The notes below the pieces were generated by a model that saw nothing but the letters and a program-made list of their open reading frames with translations, was not told the origin of the DNA and searched no databases. The position numbers were made by a program, and so were the translations under genes. From Chitinophagales bacterium (GTDB lineage: Bacteria > Bacteroidota > Bacteroidia > Chitinophagales > LD1), in assembly GCA_025057415.1 (NCBI GenBank), contig JANWXI010000005.1:1-56847 (forward strand): a stretch of 56,847 bases of DNA, written 5' to 3'. The number at the start of each line of letters is the position of its first letter. The stretch's first letter is position 1. Shown piece by piece: positions 20,924 through 31,194 of the stretch.

Positions 20924-22278
20924 GTAGCTACCAGAAGGTAATAGTTTTTTTTGCCCTTTTGCACTAAAAGGTACTTGTTATGTAATAAAGTAGCCGGTGT
21001 GGGTTTGTAATCGATATTGATTTTTTGTTTGTTAATACTCACGGCATGGCTTTGCAGCGCTTTACGCGCTTCACCTTTTGATGGATAAATGCCGGTTACA
21101 ACAGAGAGCAAGCTCACCGCATCGCATGTTTCCAGTTCTTTTGCCGGTACCCGAAATATAGCATCCTCATCAAAGGCATCCTCAATCTCTTGCGGGCTTA
21201 ACTGCTTAAATGCCTCAAACGAAGTACCAAAAAGTATTTCTGTTGTTTGTTTAGCGCGCCGCAGGTCATCGGCTGAATGAACACGCTCCGTCACTTCTTC
21301 AGCAAGGGCTTTTTGCAGAATACGCAGGTGCGGCTCTCGAGCATGCGCCTGCTCAAGCGCTTCTATTTCTTCGCGGCTTTTTAAAGAGAAAATCCGGATG
21401 TAGTTCACCACATCCTCATCCGAAGCGTTTATCCAAAACTGGTAAAAGCGATAGGGTGAGGTACGCCGGGCATCTAACCATACATTTCCCTTTTCGGTTT
21501 TGCCAAATTTTGTACCATCGGCTTTTTTGATGAGCGGAGTGGTGATGGCATGCGCCTCTCCGCCCTCTTTTTTGCGTATCAGTTCTGTACCAGTTACGAT
21601 ATTGCCCCACTGGTCGCTGCCGCCCATCTGCAATTTCACACCGTAGTTTTTCCACAGATAATAAAAATCGTACCCCTGCATAAGTTGGTACGTAAACTCC
21701 GTGAAACTCATCCCCGTCTCAAGCCGACTTTGCACAGAGTCCTTCGCGTACATGTTGCTTACGGTAATGTTTTTGCCTACCTCGCGCAAAAAACGAAGCA
21801 ACGAAAAATCCTTAAACCAATCGTAGTTATTGACGATTTCAGCAGAAATTTCACCGCAGTCAAAATCCAGAAAACGCTCCAGTTGTTTGCGCTGGCAGGC
21901 GAGGTTGTGCATCAGGGTGTCTTCGTCCAGCATGCTGCGCTCATGACTTTTACCGGAGGGGTCCCCAACCATGCCGGTGGCACCGCCTACCAGCGCGATG
22001 GGCTTGTGGCCGCATTGCTGAAAATGCAGCAAGGTCATCACTTGTACCAGGTTCCCCACACCAAGCGAGTCAGAAGTGGGGTCAAAACCGATATAACCCT
22101 TCACCGTTTCGCGCTGCAGCAATTCGGCAGCGCCCGGAGTGATGTCGTGCAGCATGTTGCGCCATTTCAGTTCTGCCACAAAATCCTTCTTCGGCATAGG
22201 AGCTGCAAACGTATGTGATTTTGGTGGCTTAAAAAACGTGTACATCACTTTATTACTGCCACCTAAGGGGGTTGTCAA
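20920..22278 (-). CDS. tyrS: Tyrosyl-tRNA synthetase
   Basis: FDPTSDSLGVGNLV, QMGGSDQWGNI, KFGKTEKGNVWLD, C-terminal S4-like domain; probable true start near 22197 (MPKKDFVAELKWR). Confidence 0.95.
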   Translation of the reverse strand: MTTPLGGSNKVMYTFFKPPKSHTFAAPMPKKDFVAELKWRNMLHDITPGAAELLQRETVKGYIGFDPTSDSLGVGNLVQVMTLLHFQQCGHKPIALVGGATGMVGDPSGKSHERSMLDEDTLMHNLACQRKQLERFLDFDCGEISAEIVNNYDWFKDFSLLRFLREVGKNITVSNMYAKDSVQSRLETGMSFTEFTYQLMQGYDFYYLWKNYGVKLQMGGSDQWGNIVTGTELIRKKEGGEAHAITTPLIKKADGTKFGKTEKGNVWLDARRTSPYRFYQFWINASDEDVVNYIRIFSLKSREEIEALEQAHAREPHLRILQKALAEEVTERVHSADDLRRAKQTTEILFGTSFEAFKQLSPQEIEDAFDEDAIFRVPAKELETCDAVSLLSVVTGIYPSKGEARKALQSHAVSINKQKINIDYKPTPATLLHNKYLLVQKGKKNYYLLVAT

Positions 22279-22525
22279 AGTTTTTCAGGGCTGGTAGTAA
22301 TATATCCTGACGCAAGAAACCCAAAAAAACAGTCAAAGCACAAAGAGTAAACTGAAGTATGCAAGCCATCTTGCAAGCGGGTCAGGCATCGTGGCAGTTC
22401 GCCTGCCTGCGGTAGCCGAGCAGCTGCGTAAAAATTCTTTGCCCAAAGCCCAAAACATGCGAAAAGTTGAGATCAGTGACCAACCCGATGCGTAATCCGA
22501 TACACGATAATACAACAACTGTCCT

Positions 22526-22834
22526 TTATGCCTGAGCCGTAGGACCAAAATTCATGGGCATTACCGGAAAATCTTTCTCCTGTATTACCCCAAACTGTGC
22601 CTCGTATTTTTTGATGTTGTCAGCCATGGCTTTCATGAGGCGCTTGGCGTGCTCCGGTGTGAGCAATATACGGGCTTTCACCTTTGCTTTGGGCACTCCG
22701 GGCAATATGCGAATAAAATCCACTACAAACTCCTGAGGAGAGTGAGATATGATAGCTAAATTTGAATAAATGCCCTCCGCAATGTCTTCGGGCAACTCTA
22801 TATTGATTTGGTTTTGATTGTCCTGTGGGTTCAT
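22526..22834 (-). CDS. DUF3467 domain protein
   Basis: INIELPEDIAEGIYSNLAIISHSPQEFVVDFIRILPGVPKAKVKARILLTPEHAKRLMKAMADNIKKYE matches the recalled DUF3467 pattern. Confidence 0.85.
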   Translation of the reverse strand: MNPQDNQNQINIELPEDIAEGIYSNLAIISHSPQEFVVDFIRILPGVPKAKVKARILLTPEHAKRLMKAMADNIKKYEAQFGVIQEKDFPVMPMNFGPTAQA

Positions 22835-22886
22835 ACCGATTGTATTTAACGTAAAAATAATGCGCTTTTGTTAAACGGTCGTAAAT

Positions 22887-25800
22887 TTAGTTGCCCGCCC
22901 TGCGTTTGGCAATGTCAACCATGATGGGCGAAGCTATGAAGATAGAGGAGTAAGTACCGATTATCAACCCTATGATGAGAGCAAATGAAAAACCGCGCAA
23001 CGTAGCTCCGGCAAATAGGAACATAATAACCGAAACTATCATTACGGTAAATACCGTCATGATGGTACGGCTTAGCGTGGAGTTGATAGAATCGTTCACA
23101 TTCCGCTCAATGGAGTGAGCGGGGTACAGTTTCATGTATTCACGTATACGGTCAAATACCACCACGGTATCGTTTACCGAATAACCGATCAGCGTGAGTA
23201 CGGCTGCAATTATGTTCTGGTCTATTTCTAATGAAAATGGCATAATGCCTTTGAACAGCGAAAAGATACCGAGTACGATGATAGGGTCGTGTGCCAGCGC
23301 TATGATTGAGCCGGCGGCAAATTCGATTTTGCGGAATCGTATAAATATATAGATAAACACACCTAGCAAGCCAAAAAGGATGGCCTTCCACGAACTGTTG
23401 CGTATGTCATCAGCAATAGCCGCCTCTATTTTAATGGAGCTCTTCACATTTTTAGCTCTGAAGTCGTCAAAAGAAGGAGTAATATCGTATAAACCTTTAA
23501 CACGTTCGTATATTTTCTGCTCAATAATACTGTCAGCGTTCACGCCGGTGGCATCTATCAGGTAATCGGTGGTTATGGATATCTGGTTATTGCTGCCATA
23601 GGTCTTTACCTGCGGAGCTCCCTCCAGATCTTTCTCAAGCATAGAGGCGATTTGCGCAGTGGTAACCGGCTTATCAAACTGTATCACGTAGCTTCTACCG
23701 CCTTTAAAATCAACTCCCAGGTCAAAACCAAAAATTATCATAGAAGCAATGGAAATAACCACCAGAATGCCAGATATGAGGTAAGTGATTTTGCGCTTGC
23801 CGTAAAAGTCAAAGTTGGTGCCTTTAAACAGGTTCATGGTAAATTTGTTACCAAAGGCAATATGGAAACCCTTGTCAAACGCCCAGTCGAAAATCAGGCG
23901 CGAAACCAGCACGGCAGTAAACAAGGAAGTGAGAATACCGGCAAAGAGCGTAAAACCGAAACCATATATAGGTCCTAAGCCGAATACCATCAGTACAATG
24001 CTCACCACCATGGTAGTGAGGTTGCCGTCAATGATAGCACTGTACGAGTGCTGATACCCCTCATCCACCGCAAGGCGAAGACCTTTGCCGCGTTTTACTT
24101 CCTCGCGGATGCGCTCATTGATAATCACGTTAGCATCCACCGCCATAGCCAGCGTGAGTAATATACCCGCCATAGCCGGCAGCGTAAATGCAGCGCCAAA
24201 AGATATGAGAGCCGACACAAGAATAAACACGTTTAGCAACATGGCTGCATTGGCTATCAAACCGGATGTACTGTAATACGCCACCATAAAAAGGAAAACC
24301 AACACAAAACCTGCAATCAGAGATATCAATCCTGCTCTTATGGACTCCTCGCCAAGCGAGGGTCCTACAATCTGCTCTTCAATCACTACGGTGCGCGCTT
24401 CCAGTTTACCGCTCTTCAACACATTGGCTAAGTCAATGGCCTCTTCCTGCGATCGCTGCCCGGAGATACTGGAACGGCCTCCTGAAATTTTTTCCTGCAC
24501 CACAGGCGCTGAGAGCACACGGCCATCCAACACAATTGCTATGCTGCGTTTAAAAGGAGTGCCGTTAGGCAACTTTGCTTTTACGGCTTCTTCAGTCATC
24601 GCCTCCCACTTGGCAGCGCCCACATTGTTCATGGTAAGATTTACGGCAAAAGACCCTTTTACCGGGTCAAACTCCGAATATGCGTCTTTTACTACCGAGC
24701 CGGTAAGTGGCGCCTCGGGCGATGAAGGATTGGTTGAAATAGCGTACAGATAGTATGCCGGCTGAGGGCCATCGGCGGGGTTCATAGACCACATCAGGCG
24801 CAGATTGCTCGGAAAAATGTTCCGTATGGCAGGCATAGACATTATCCGGTTCACCTCGGCTGTGTCTTTCCCATAAGCAACCCCTATGGCAGGACCTTCG
24901 GCAGGCAAACCGTTTTCCCTGTAATATAGTGGTTGCAACACCTGGAGCAACGGGCTTACTTCATCACTAGCTTTGGTTGTGTCCTTTTTGGCAGCGGTTG
25001 TATCCACTAGCCCGGCGAGGAGGTCTAACGTGTCAACACTGGCTGTGCTGCCTGCTTTCGCAGTGTCTGATTTCTGTTCAGCTTTCAGGACCTTGGCAGC
25101 ATCGTACGCCTTCATGAGGTAATCCCACAACTCGCGGTTGTCATACGTATTCCAAAACTCTAACTGTGCGGTTTGCTGCAAAAGTTTTCGCACCCGCGAG
25201 GGATCCTCTACGCCTGGCAGTTCTAAAATTATCCTGCCCGTACTTTTTTGCAGTGAAATATTGGGCGAAGCCACCCCAAACTGGTCAATACGTTTCTTTA
25301 ATACCTGAAAGGTATTGCTCACAGCCGCCTCCATATCCTGGCGCACAACGGCTATCACCTCATCATTGGTAGAGTTGAAATTTATTTTGCCTGAGTACGC
25401 TTCGACCGTGGCAAAAATTGCGGCTAATTTTGCGTTGGGGTCTAATGCCTCAAACTCGCGTTTAAACAGCGTGAGAAAATCAGACCCCACGTCCTTGGCT
25501 TGTGCCTTTTTGGCGTTTTCTATGGCTTTGTTGAATAGCTCGCTACGATTGTTTTGCGCGAGGGTCCTGAGCAGTTCATCTTCGTTTATTTCGAGCACCA
25601 TGCTCATACCGCCTTTCAGGTCAAGACCTAATTTCAATGAGTTATCACGGCAAAAACGGTAATCCAGCGAGCGGATGAGCGGTAAGTCAATCACCGGCTT
25701 GCCCGCCACTGAGTCAAGAAAGTTCCGGCGGTATGTCTTATAAAGCTGGTCAACAGAGTCGTTGTACTGAATAAGAGCCGCTCCGCTCAAACCGGCCGGC

Positions 25801-25943
25801 GCTTTGCGATTTACAAGGGACGATGCATAACGGTCAGCTCTTTTTTCTACTACACGGGCTAATAGCGTAAACGATATTTGTATAACCCCTATGACCACTA
25901 AAATGATGGCAAAGGTTTTAATAACACCCTTTAAATTCTGCAT
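22887..25943 (-). CDS. secDF: Fused protein translocase subunit SecDF
   Basis: SecD motif LGLDLKGGMSMVLEI, SecF motif LGVDFKGGRSYVIQF, MAVDANVIINERIREE, GYSVNDTVVVFDRIRE. Confidence 0.96.
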   Translation of the reverse strand: MQNLKGVIKTFAIILVVIGVIQISFTLLARVVEKRADRYASSLVNRKAPAGLSGAALIQYNDSVDQLYKTYRRNFLDSVAGKPVIDLPLIRSLDYRFCRDNSLKLGLDLKGGMSMVLEINEDELLRTLAQNNRSELFNKAIENAKKAQAKDVGSDFLTLFKREFEALDPNAKLAAIFATVEAYSGKINFNSTNDEVIAVVRQDMEAAVSNTFQVLKKRIDQFGVASPNISLQKSTGRIILELPGVEDPSRVRKLLQQTAQLEFWNTYDNRELWDYLMKAYDAAKVLKAEQKSDTAKAGSTASVDTLDLLAGLVDTTAAKKDTTKASDEVSPLLQVLQPLYYRENGLPAEGPAIGVAYGKDTAEVNRIMSMPAIRNIFPSNLRLMWSMNPADGPQPAYYLYAISTNPSSPEAPLTGSVVKDAYSEFDPVKGSFAVNLTMNNVGAAKWEAMTEEAVKAKLPNGTPFKRSIAIVLDGRVLSAPVVQEKISGGRSSISGQRSQEEAIDLANVLKSGKLEARTVVIEEQIVGPSLGEESIRAGLISLIAGFVLVFLFMVAYYSTSGLIANAAMLLNVFILVSALISFGAAFTLPAMAGILLTLAMAVDANVIINERIREEVKRGKGLRLAVDEGYQHSYSAIIDGNLTTMVVSIVLMVFGLGPIYGFGFTLFAGILTSLFTAVLVSRLIFDWAFDKGFHIAFGNKFTMNLFKGTNFDFYGKRKITYLISGILVVISIASMIIFGFDLGVDFKGGRSYVIQFDKPVTTAQIASMLEKDLEGAPQVKTYGSNNQISITTDYLIDATGVNADSIIEQKIYERVKGLYDITPSFDDFRAKNVKSSIKIEAAIADDIRNSSWKAILFGLLGVFIYIFIRFRKIEFAAGSIIALAHDPIIVLGIFSLFKGIMPFSLEIDQNIIAAVLTLIGYSVNDTVVVFDRIREYMKLYPAHSIERNVNDSINSTLSRTIMTVFTVMIVSVIMFLFAGATLRGFSFALIIGLIIGTYSSIFIASPIMVDIAKRRAGN

Positions 25944-26039
25944 GAGTTATGATGAGGTTTTAAAAAACGAGGCGGCAAATATAGAAGAATAGCCAAAACC
26001 TGAAACTTAAACACCGCCATACTGTAAGCGCCCCCCTGC

Positions 26040-27017
26040 CTATACGGCACCTCCATGCAAAAATTCCTCACACCGTTTTACATTCTCTGCGCTGCCAATG
26101 TAAATGGCAGAACGCTCGTGTATCTCTGCCGGTATTATATCTAATATGCGCACTTTGCCATCCGTAGCCCGCCCGCCTGCCTGCTCCACCAGATAGCTCA
26201 TGGGTACACACTCGTAAAGCAACCGCAACTTGCCTTTCGCCTCACCCTTATTGGCAGGGTATATAAAAATACCGCCTTTCAGTAAAGTGCGGTGCAGGTC
26301 GCCAACCATAGAACCAATGTAACGAAGCGAGTACGGCCGCCCTGTATCCTTATCGCTCTGTATGCACCACTCTAAATAGCGCTTCAACCCCTCGTCAAAC
26401 TTTGCCGAATTTCCCTGATTTACAGAGTAAATTTTACCGGCAGCAGGTATTTTTACACCGTTGTAAGTGAGGTAATACGAATTGTCTGCAGCGTGAAAGG
26501 TGAACCCATACACCCCCTCGCCCACACTCAACATCAGAACAGTACTGCTGCCGTAAACAACATACCCCGCGGCCACAGCATCCCGCCCCGGCTGCAAAAA
26601 ATCTGCCTCGCTCACTTGCCCCGAGGCGCTGAGCCGGCGGTGAACACTAAAAATGGTCCCGATAGGCGCTGCCACATCAATATTTGACGAGCCGTCCAGC
26701 GGGTCCACAGCCACCACATACTGCCCCCCCTCCTGCAGGGTAACTACCCCCTCATTCTCTTCACTCAAATAGCCCGCACACGCACCGCCCGCGCGCAAAT
26801 AATCCATCAGCATCCGGTTGCTCAACTCATCAAGCTTTTGCACCGTTTCGCCCTGAAAATTGACTGTACCCGTAGCGCCCAAAATATCGCTGATGCCTGC
26901 CTGGCTCACCAACCGCGAAATCATCTTCGTACATTCGGCAAGTGAGAGGAGTACGTTCGTCAGACCTTGGTCTGCACGCGTTGCTATAAAATCGTTGAGG
27001 TTGGTCCCTTTCGCCAT
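26040..27017 (-). CDS. fbp: Fructose-1,6-bisphosphatase class I
   Basis: VVAVDPLDGSSNIDVAAPIGTIFSV; GGIFIYPANKGEAKGKLRLLYECVPMSYLVEQAGG. Confidence 0.96.
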   Translation of the reverse strand: MAKGTNLNDFIATRADQGLTNVLLSLAECTKMISRLVSQAGISDILGATGTVNFQGETVQKLDELSNRMLMDYLRAGGACAGYLSEENEGVVTLQEGGQYVVAVDPLDGSSNIDVAAPIGTIFSVHRRLSASGQVSEADFLQPGRDAVAAGYVVYGSSTVLMLSVGEGVYGFTFHAADNSYYLTYNGVKIPAAGKIYSVNQGNSAKFDEGLKRYLEWCIQSDKDTGRPYSLRYIGSMVGDLHRTLLKGGIFIYPANKGEAKGKLRLLYECVPMSYLVEQAGGRATDGKVRILDIIPAEIHERSAIYIGSAENVKRCEEFLHGGAV

Positions 27018-27344
27018 ATGCGCTCATTAAACAGAGCGAATATAATCGCTTTCGGCTTAATCTGTTTTACTCGCTGATTCCACACAACACTTCACGATGC
27101 AAAATCAACCACTTCAAAACATTAAAAAATATACACATATATAATTTTTAATCTTTACGGGTTTGGGGCGCCTCCGCTGCGCCCCTATTTACCTCGCGAG
27201 CCTCATCGGTGAGCAGCAAGGGGTAGCCAAAATACATTTACACTAAAAGTTATTGTGAGTAATTTCGATGAGTGGTGTAGTGGGGCGCGTGCGGCAACAA
27301 ATTTTCGGAAAGTGCGTTTATATTCGCGCACTTAACGCGATGTC

Positions 27345-28565
27345 ATGAAATTTCTTTTTGCTTTGCCGATGCTTGCTTTGGCGCTTGCCGCATGTAACGG
27401 CGCTAAAAAAAATGCCGTAACCGATGAGCAGTTTGAGAAAGAACTTCAGGCGAAATTTATCAATGCCAAAGAGGGTGAAGTGATAGAACTGCCCGAGGGT
27501 ACTTACCACCTGAGCCGTTCGCTCATTCTGGACGGTGTGCGCAACGTAACCATCCGGGGCAAGGGCAGAGAGAAAACGATACTATCGTTTAAAAACCAGA
27601 AGGATGGCGCAGAAGGCATACGCGCCACGGCTGATGGAGTTGTTTTTGAGGATTTTACCATACTGGATGCTAAAGGCGACTGCATTAAGGTGCAGGATGC
27701 CAATAATGTCGTTTTCCGCCGCCTGAAAGTGGGGTGGACTTCGCTGCACGACACGAAAAACGGATCATACGGCACTTACCCGGTGGGCTGCAACGGTGTT
27801 TTGATTGAGGACTGTGAGGTATTTGGCAGCAGCGATGCCGGCATTTATGTGGGGCAGAGCAAAAACATCATCGTGCGCCGCAATTATGTGCACGACAACG
27901 TTGCCGGTATTGAAATTGAAAACAGCACCGATGCGGATGTATATGAGAACACCTCTACGAACAACACCGGTGGTATGTTGGTGTTTGACCTTCCCGATTT
28001 GCCCGTGAAAAACGGGGCACGGTGCCGGGTTTACAATAACAGGTTTACTAACAACAACGTGCGAAACTTTGCCGTAAAGGGTACCACTGTGGCTGAAATA
28101 CCCGCGGGCACGGGCGTAATCATTATGGCTACGAATGATTGCGAAATATTTAACAACGAGATTGCAAACAATAACTCTGTCTCTGTGGCGATTGTTAGTT
28201 ACACATCGCTTAATCGCCCTACCAAAGACACGCTGTACGACCCTTACAGCGGCGGTATATATGTGCACGATAACCGCATTACGCGCGGTACCGGTAAGCC
28301 GGATAATACTGTACTTTTCGGAAAACTATTTGCAGCGCTCTTTGGCGACAAAGTACCTGATATACTCTATGATGGCGAGGTAAACCCGGCATATCGCTCC
28401 TCAAACGGGCAAGTGAAAAACGAATACCGGATTTGCCTGCGCAACAACGGCAACGTTACCTTCTGCAACATGGATTTAGCCAATAAAGGCAAGAACAAAT
28501 CTTATGATGTATCAAAGTTTGACTGTGCGCTGCCGGCATTAAATCCGGTGAAGCTGAATTTGTAG
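27345..28565 (+). CDS. Parallel beta-helix repeat lipoprotein
   Basis: Lipobox LALAAC; repeated beta-helix units (VIEDCEVFGSSDAGIYVGQSKNIIVRRNYVHDNVAGIEIENSTDADVYENT). Confidence 0.85.
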   Translation: MKFLFALPMLALALAACNGAKKNAVTDEQFEKELQAKFINAKEGEVIELPEGTYHLSRSLILDGVRNVTIRGKGREKTILSFKNQKDGAEGIRATADGVVFEDFTILDAKGDCIKVQDANNVVFRRLKVGWTSLHDTKNGSYGTYPVGCNGVLIEDCEVFGSSDAGIYVGQSKNIIVRRNYVHDNVAGIEIENSTDADVYENTSTNNTGGMLVFDLPDLPVKNGARCRVYNNRFTNNNVRNFAVKGTTVAEIPAGTGVIIMATNDCEIFNNEIANNNSVSVAIVSYTSLNRPTKDTLYDPYSGGIYVHDNRITRGTGKPDNTVLFGKLFAALFGDKVPDILYDGEVNPAYRSSNGQVKNEYRICLRNNGNVTFCNMDLANKGKNKSYDVSKFDCALPALNPVKLNL

Positions 28566-28597
28566 TTTTGTTAACTCTTACAGTTAAGATAAGGCGG

Positions 28598-29122
28598 TTA
28601 TTCGTCTTTGTCAAACTCATTTCGGTAGCCCGCAATTTTTACTTCGCGCACGTGGTGCAACACATTGTTTTCTAACTCCTCTTTGTAAGAAGCGAGTTTG
28701 AGAGCCACCTCATTATGGGATGTGGCGATGATTTGCGCAGCGAGGATACCGGCGTTTTTGGCGCCGTTGAGGGCAACGGTGGCTACGGGCACGCCAGCGG
28801 GCATCTGTAATATGGAGAGGACGGAGTCCCAGCCATCAATAGAGTTGGATGATTTGATGGGCACTCCGATAACGGGTAAAGTGGTGATACTCGCCACCAT
28901 ACCGGGCAGGTGAGCCGCGCCACCGGCGCCCGCGATGATGACTTTTAATCCACGTTCGCGGGCAGTGGATGCGTACTCCATCATGCGCCGGGGCGTGCGG
29001 TGTGCGCTAACTATGGTCAGTTCATACGCTACGCCCAGGCGTTGCAGGATTTCAGCGGCATCTTGCATGACTTTGAGGTCGCTTTCGCTGCCCATGATGA
29101 TGCCTACAAGCGGTTTGCTCAT
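28598..29122 (-). CDS. purE: N5-carboxyaminoimidazole ribonucleotide mutase
   Basis: [44 protein letters not shown]. Confidence 0.96.
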   Translation of the reverse strand: MSKPLVGIIMGSESDLKVMQDAAEILQRLGVAYELTIVSAHRTPRRMMEYASTARERGLKVIIAGAGGAAHLPGMVASITTLPVIGVPIKSSNSIDGWDSVLSILQMPAGVPVATVALNGAKNAGILAAQIIATSHNEVALKLASYKEELENNVLHHVREVKIAGYRNEFDKDE

Positions 29123-30270
29123 ACGGTTGCGTTTTGTGTTTCGGAAATAACTTTTACGTGCTTTCTCAATTGCTCTGCAGTGGCAATCAACTCCTGGTAC
29201 GTGTTGCCGAGAATGGTGATGTGCCCCATTTTGCGCCCGGGTTTGGTGGTAGATTTTCCGTAAATATGCACATACACGTTTTTCATTTCAAGCGCCTTGT
29301 GCAATCCGGTGTAGCAGACCTGCCCGCTGTGATTCGGCTCGCCAATTAAGTTGAGCATCAGCGAGGGCTGCACAGTGGCGGTATTGCCCGGGGGCAGGTT
29401 GAGCAACACACGCATTTGCATGTCGTATTGAGAGCAGTAGTTGCCCTCGATACTCTGGTGGCCGCTGTTGTGCGCCCGTGGGGCTGTTTCATTAACAAGA
29501 AGGTTTCCGTTTTTATCCAGAAACATTTCGATGGCAAAGATACCCGATGAACCAAAAGCATTTACGGTCTGTAAGGCGATTTGCTGTGCCTGCCGGGTTT
29601 GCGCCTCGGTGAGGCGGGCAGGTGATAGCAGGTAATCCACTAAATTATAGCGCGGGTCGAACACCATTTCAACAGGTGGGTAAACAGCCGTTTCACCGCG
29701 GTCGTTGCGCGCCACGATAACTGCAATTTCTTTGTCAACTTCTACGAGTTTTTCCAATACACAAGGGGCATCAAAAGCGCGTTGTAAATCTGCTGCGGTG
29801 TGCAGTAGTTGCACTCCTTTACCATCGTAACCGCCCTGGCGCAGTTTAAGAGCGGCGGGCAAAAACTGCGCCTGTGTGTGTAAGTGTTCTTTCTTGTCAA
29901 TAAGCATAAAAGGCGCGGTGGGAATACCATGCGAGTGGTAAAATTCTTTTTGCAGTCCCTTGTCTTTAATGGTGCGCAGGGTATCGGGGTTGGGGAAAAT
30001 TTTCACTTTCTCGCGCTGCAGGGCGTACAAGGCATCAATATTTACGTGTTCTATCTCAATGGTGAGTACATCAACAGATTTACCAAAGCGATAGACGGTT
30101 TCAAAGTCGCGAATGTCGCCCTGTACAAAGTGATGGCACAGATGAGCCGCGGGGGCGCCGGGGTCATTTTCCAGTACGTGCGTAATCACCGGGTAGTCGG
30201 CTGCAGCTTGTAAGAGCATGCGACCCAGTTGGCCGCCGCCCAGGATGCCGATGCGCAGTTTGGAATTCAT
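29119..30270 (-). CDS. purK: N5-carboxyaminoimidazole ribonucleotide synthase
   Basis: [47 protein letters not shown]; 4-bp overlap with purE. Confidence 0.96.
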   Translation of the reverse strand: MNSKLRIGILGGGQLGRMLLQAAADYPVITHVLENDPGAPAAHLCHHFVQGDIRDFETVYRFGKSVDVLTIEIEHVNIDALYALQREKVKIFPNPDTLRTIKDKGLQKEFYHSHGIPTAPFMLIDKKEHLHTQAQFLPAALKLRQGGYDGKGVQLLHTAADLQRAFDAPCVLEKLVEVDKEIAVIVARNDRGETAVYPPVEMVFDPRYNLVDYLLSPARLTEAQTRQAQQIALQTVNAFGSSGIFAIEMFLDKNGNLLVNETAPRAHNSGHQSIEGNYCSQYDMQMRVLLNLPPGNTATVQPSLMLNLIGEPNHSGQVCYTGLHKALEMKNVYVHIYGKSTTKPGRKMGHITILGNTYQELIATAEQLRKHVKVISETQNATV

Positions 30271-30878
30271 TGTGATGGGTCGCTGCGCAAACCTACGAGT
30301 TGGCGGTGAATTTCCATTACTTTTTTTTGCAAATCGTTCAGGTTGCCCGTGTTTTCAATCACATAATCGGCAAATTTGATTTTTTCCTCGTCGGGCAGTT
30401 GATGCGCCATGCGCTCGCGAACGGCTTGTTCGGATGTACCGTCGCGCTGCATTACTCTGCTCAGGCGAACTTCCGTAGGAGCTGTAACCACAATCAGTTT
30501 GTCGAGTTGCCGGTATGCGCCGCTCTCGATAAGCAAGGCGGCTTCTTTCAGAACGTAGGGCGGGCTTTTGGCGGCCTGTTCGTTTATCCAACGCTCCGTA
30601 TCGCGAAAAACCGCAGGATGTACGATACTGTTTAGCAGTTTCAGTTTCTTTTCATCGCCAAATACCATTTTTGCCAGATAGGCGCGGTTCAGTTTGCCGT
30701 TGTCATATATTTCCTCTCCGAAATTTTTTTTCAGTTGCTCAATCAGGTAGTGCTCATGCTGCATCAGGTACCGCGCGCGTTCATCGGCATAGTAAACCGG
30801 AATGCCGAGCGCTTCGAAAAAACGGCATGCGGTGGTCTTACCACTGCCGATGCTGCCGGTGATACCCGCCTTTATCAC
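30267..30878 (-). CDS. coaE: Dephospho-CoA kinase
   Basis: AGITGSIGSGKTTACRFFEALGIPVYYADERARYLM; proposed GTG start at 30878 (open frame extends to 31040); 4-bp overlap with purK. Confidence 0.92.
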   Translation of the reverse strand: MIKAGITGSIGSGKTTACRFFEALGIPVYYADERARYLMQHEHYLIEQLKKNFGEEIYDNGKLNRAYLAKMVFGDEKKLKLLNSIVHPAVFRDTERWINEQAAKSPPYVLKEAALLIESGAYRQLDKLIVVTAPTEVRLSRVMQRDGTSEQAVRERMAHQLPDEEKIKFADYVIENTGNLNDLQKKVMEIHRQLVGLRSDPSQ

Positions 30879-31194
30879 GTTGCCTTTAGGATATGTAGTT
30901 ATACGGCGCAAGTAATATATTTTTATTGTGTAACGAAACTCATATTTCCGAAATTGTGTGCGCAGTGCTGCGCGTGTTTTCTCACTTGCAGTCACATCGC
31001 TACCTGTGTTTTGGGAATAGATAGCGCCGGCAGCGTACACGTGACTGCACTGCTGTTTTTATCAGCGTAAAAAATTGTTCATATTAGGTACACTCCCGTA
31101 TCCACATGAAATGTGGATTGTTTTTTGGAAAAGGGAGCAAGGATGCAGAGATTAAGTTGTAAATTTGTGTTTTATGCAGAGTTGAAACAACGAC

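Noticed and set aside
22333-22548. 71-aa minus-strand ORF between DUF3467 gene and tyrS
   Set aside because: No recognisable domain, overlaps the 3' end of the DUF3467 gene, and composition is not convincing.
22887-25943. SecD-SecF fusion as a novelty
   Set aside because: Fused SecDF is well known in Bacteroidetes.
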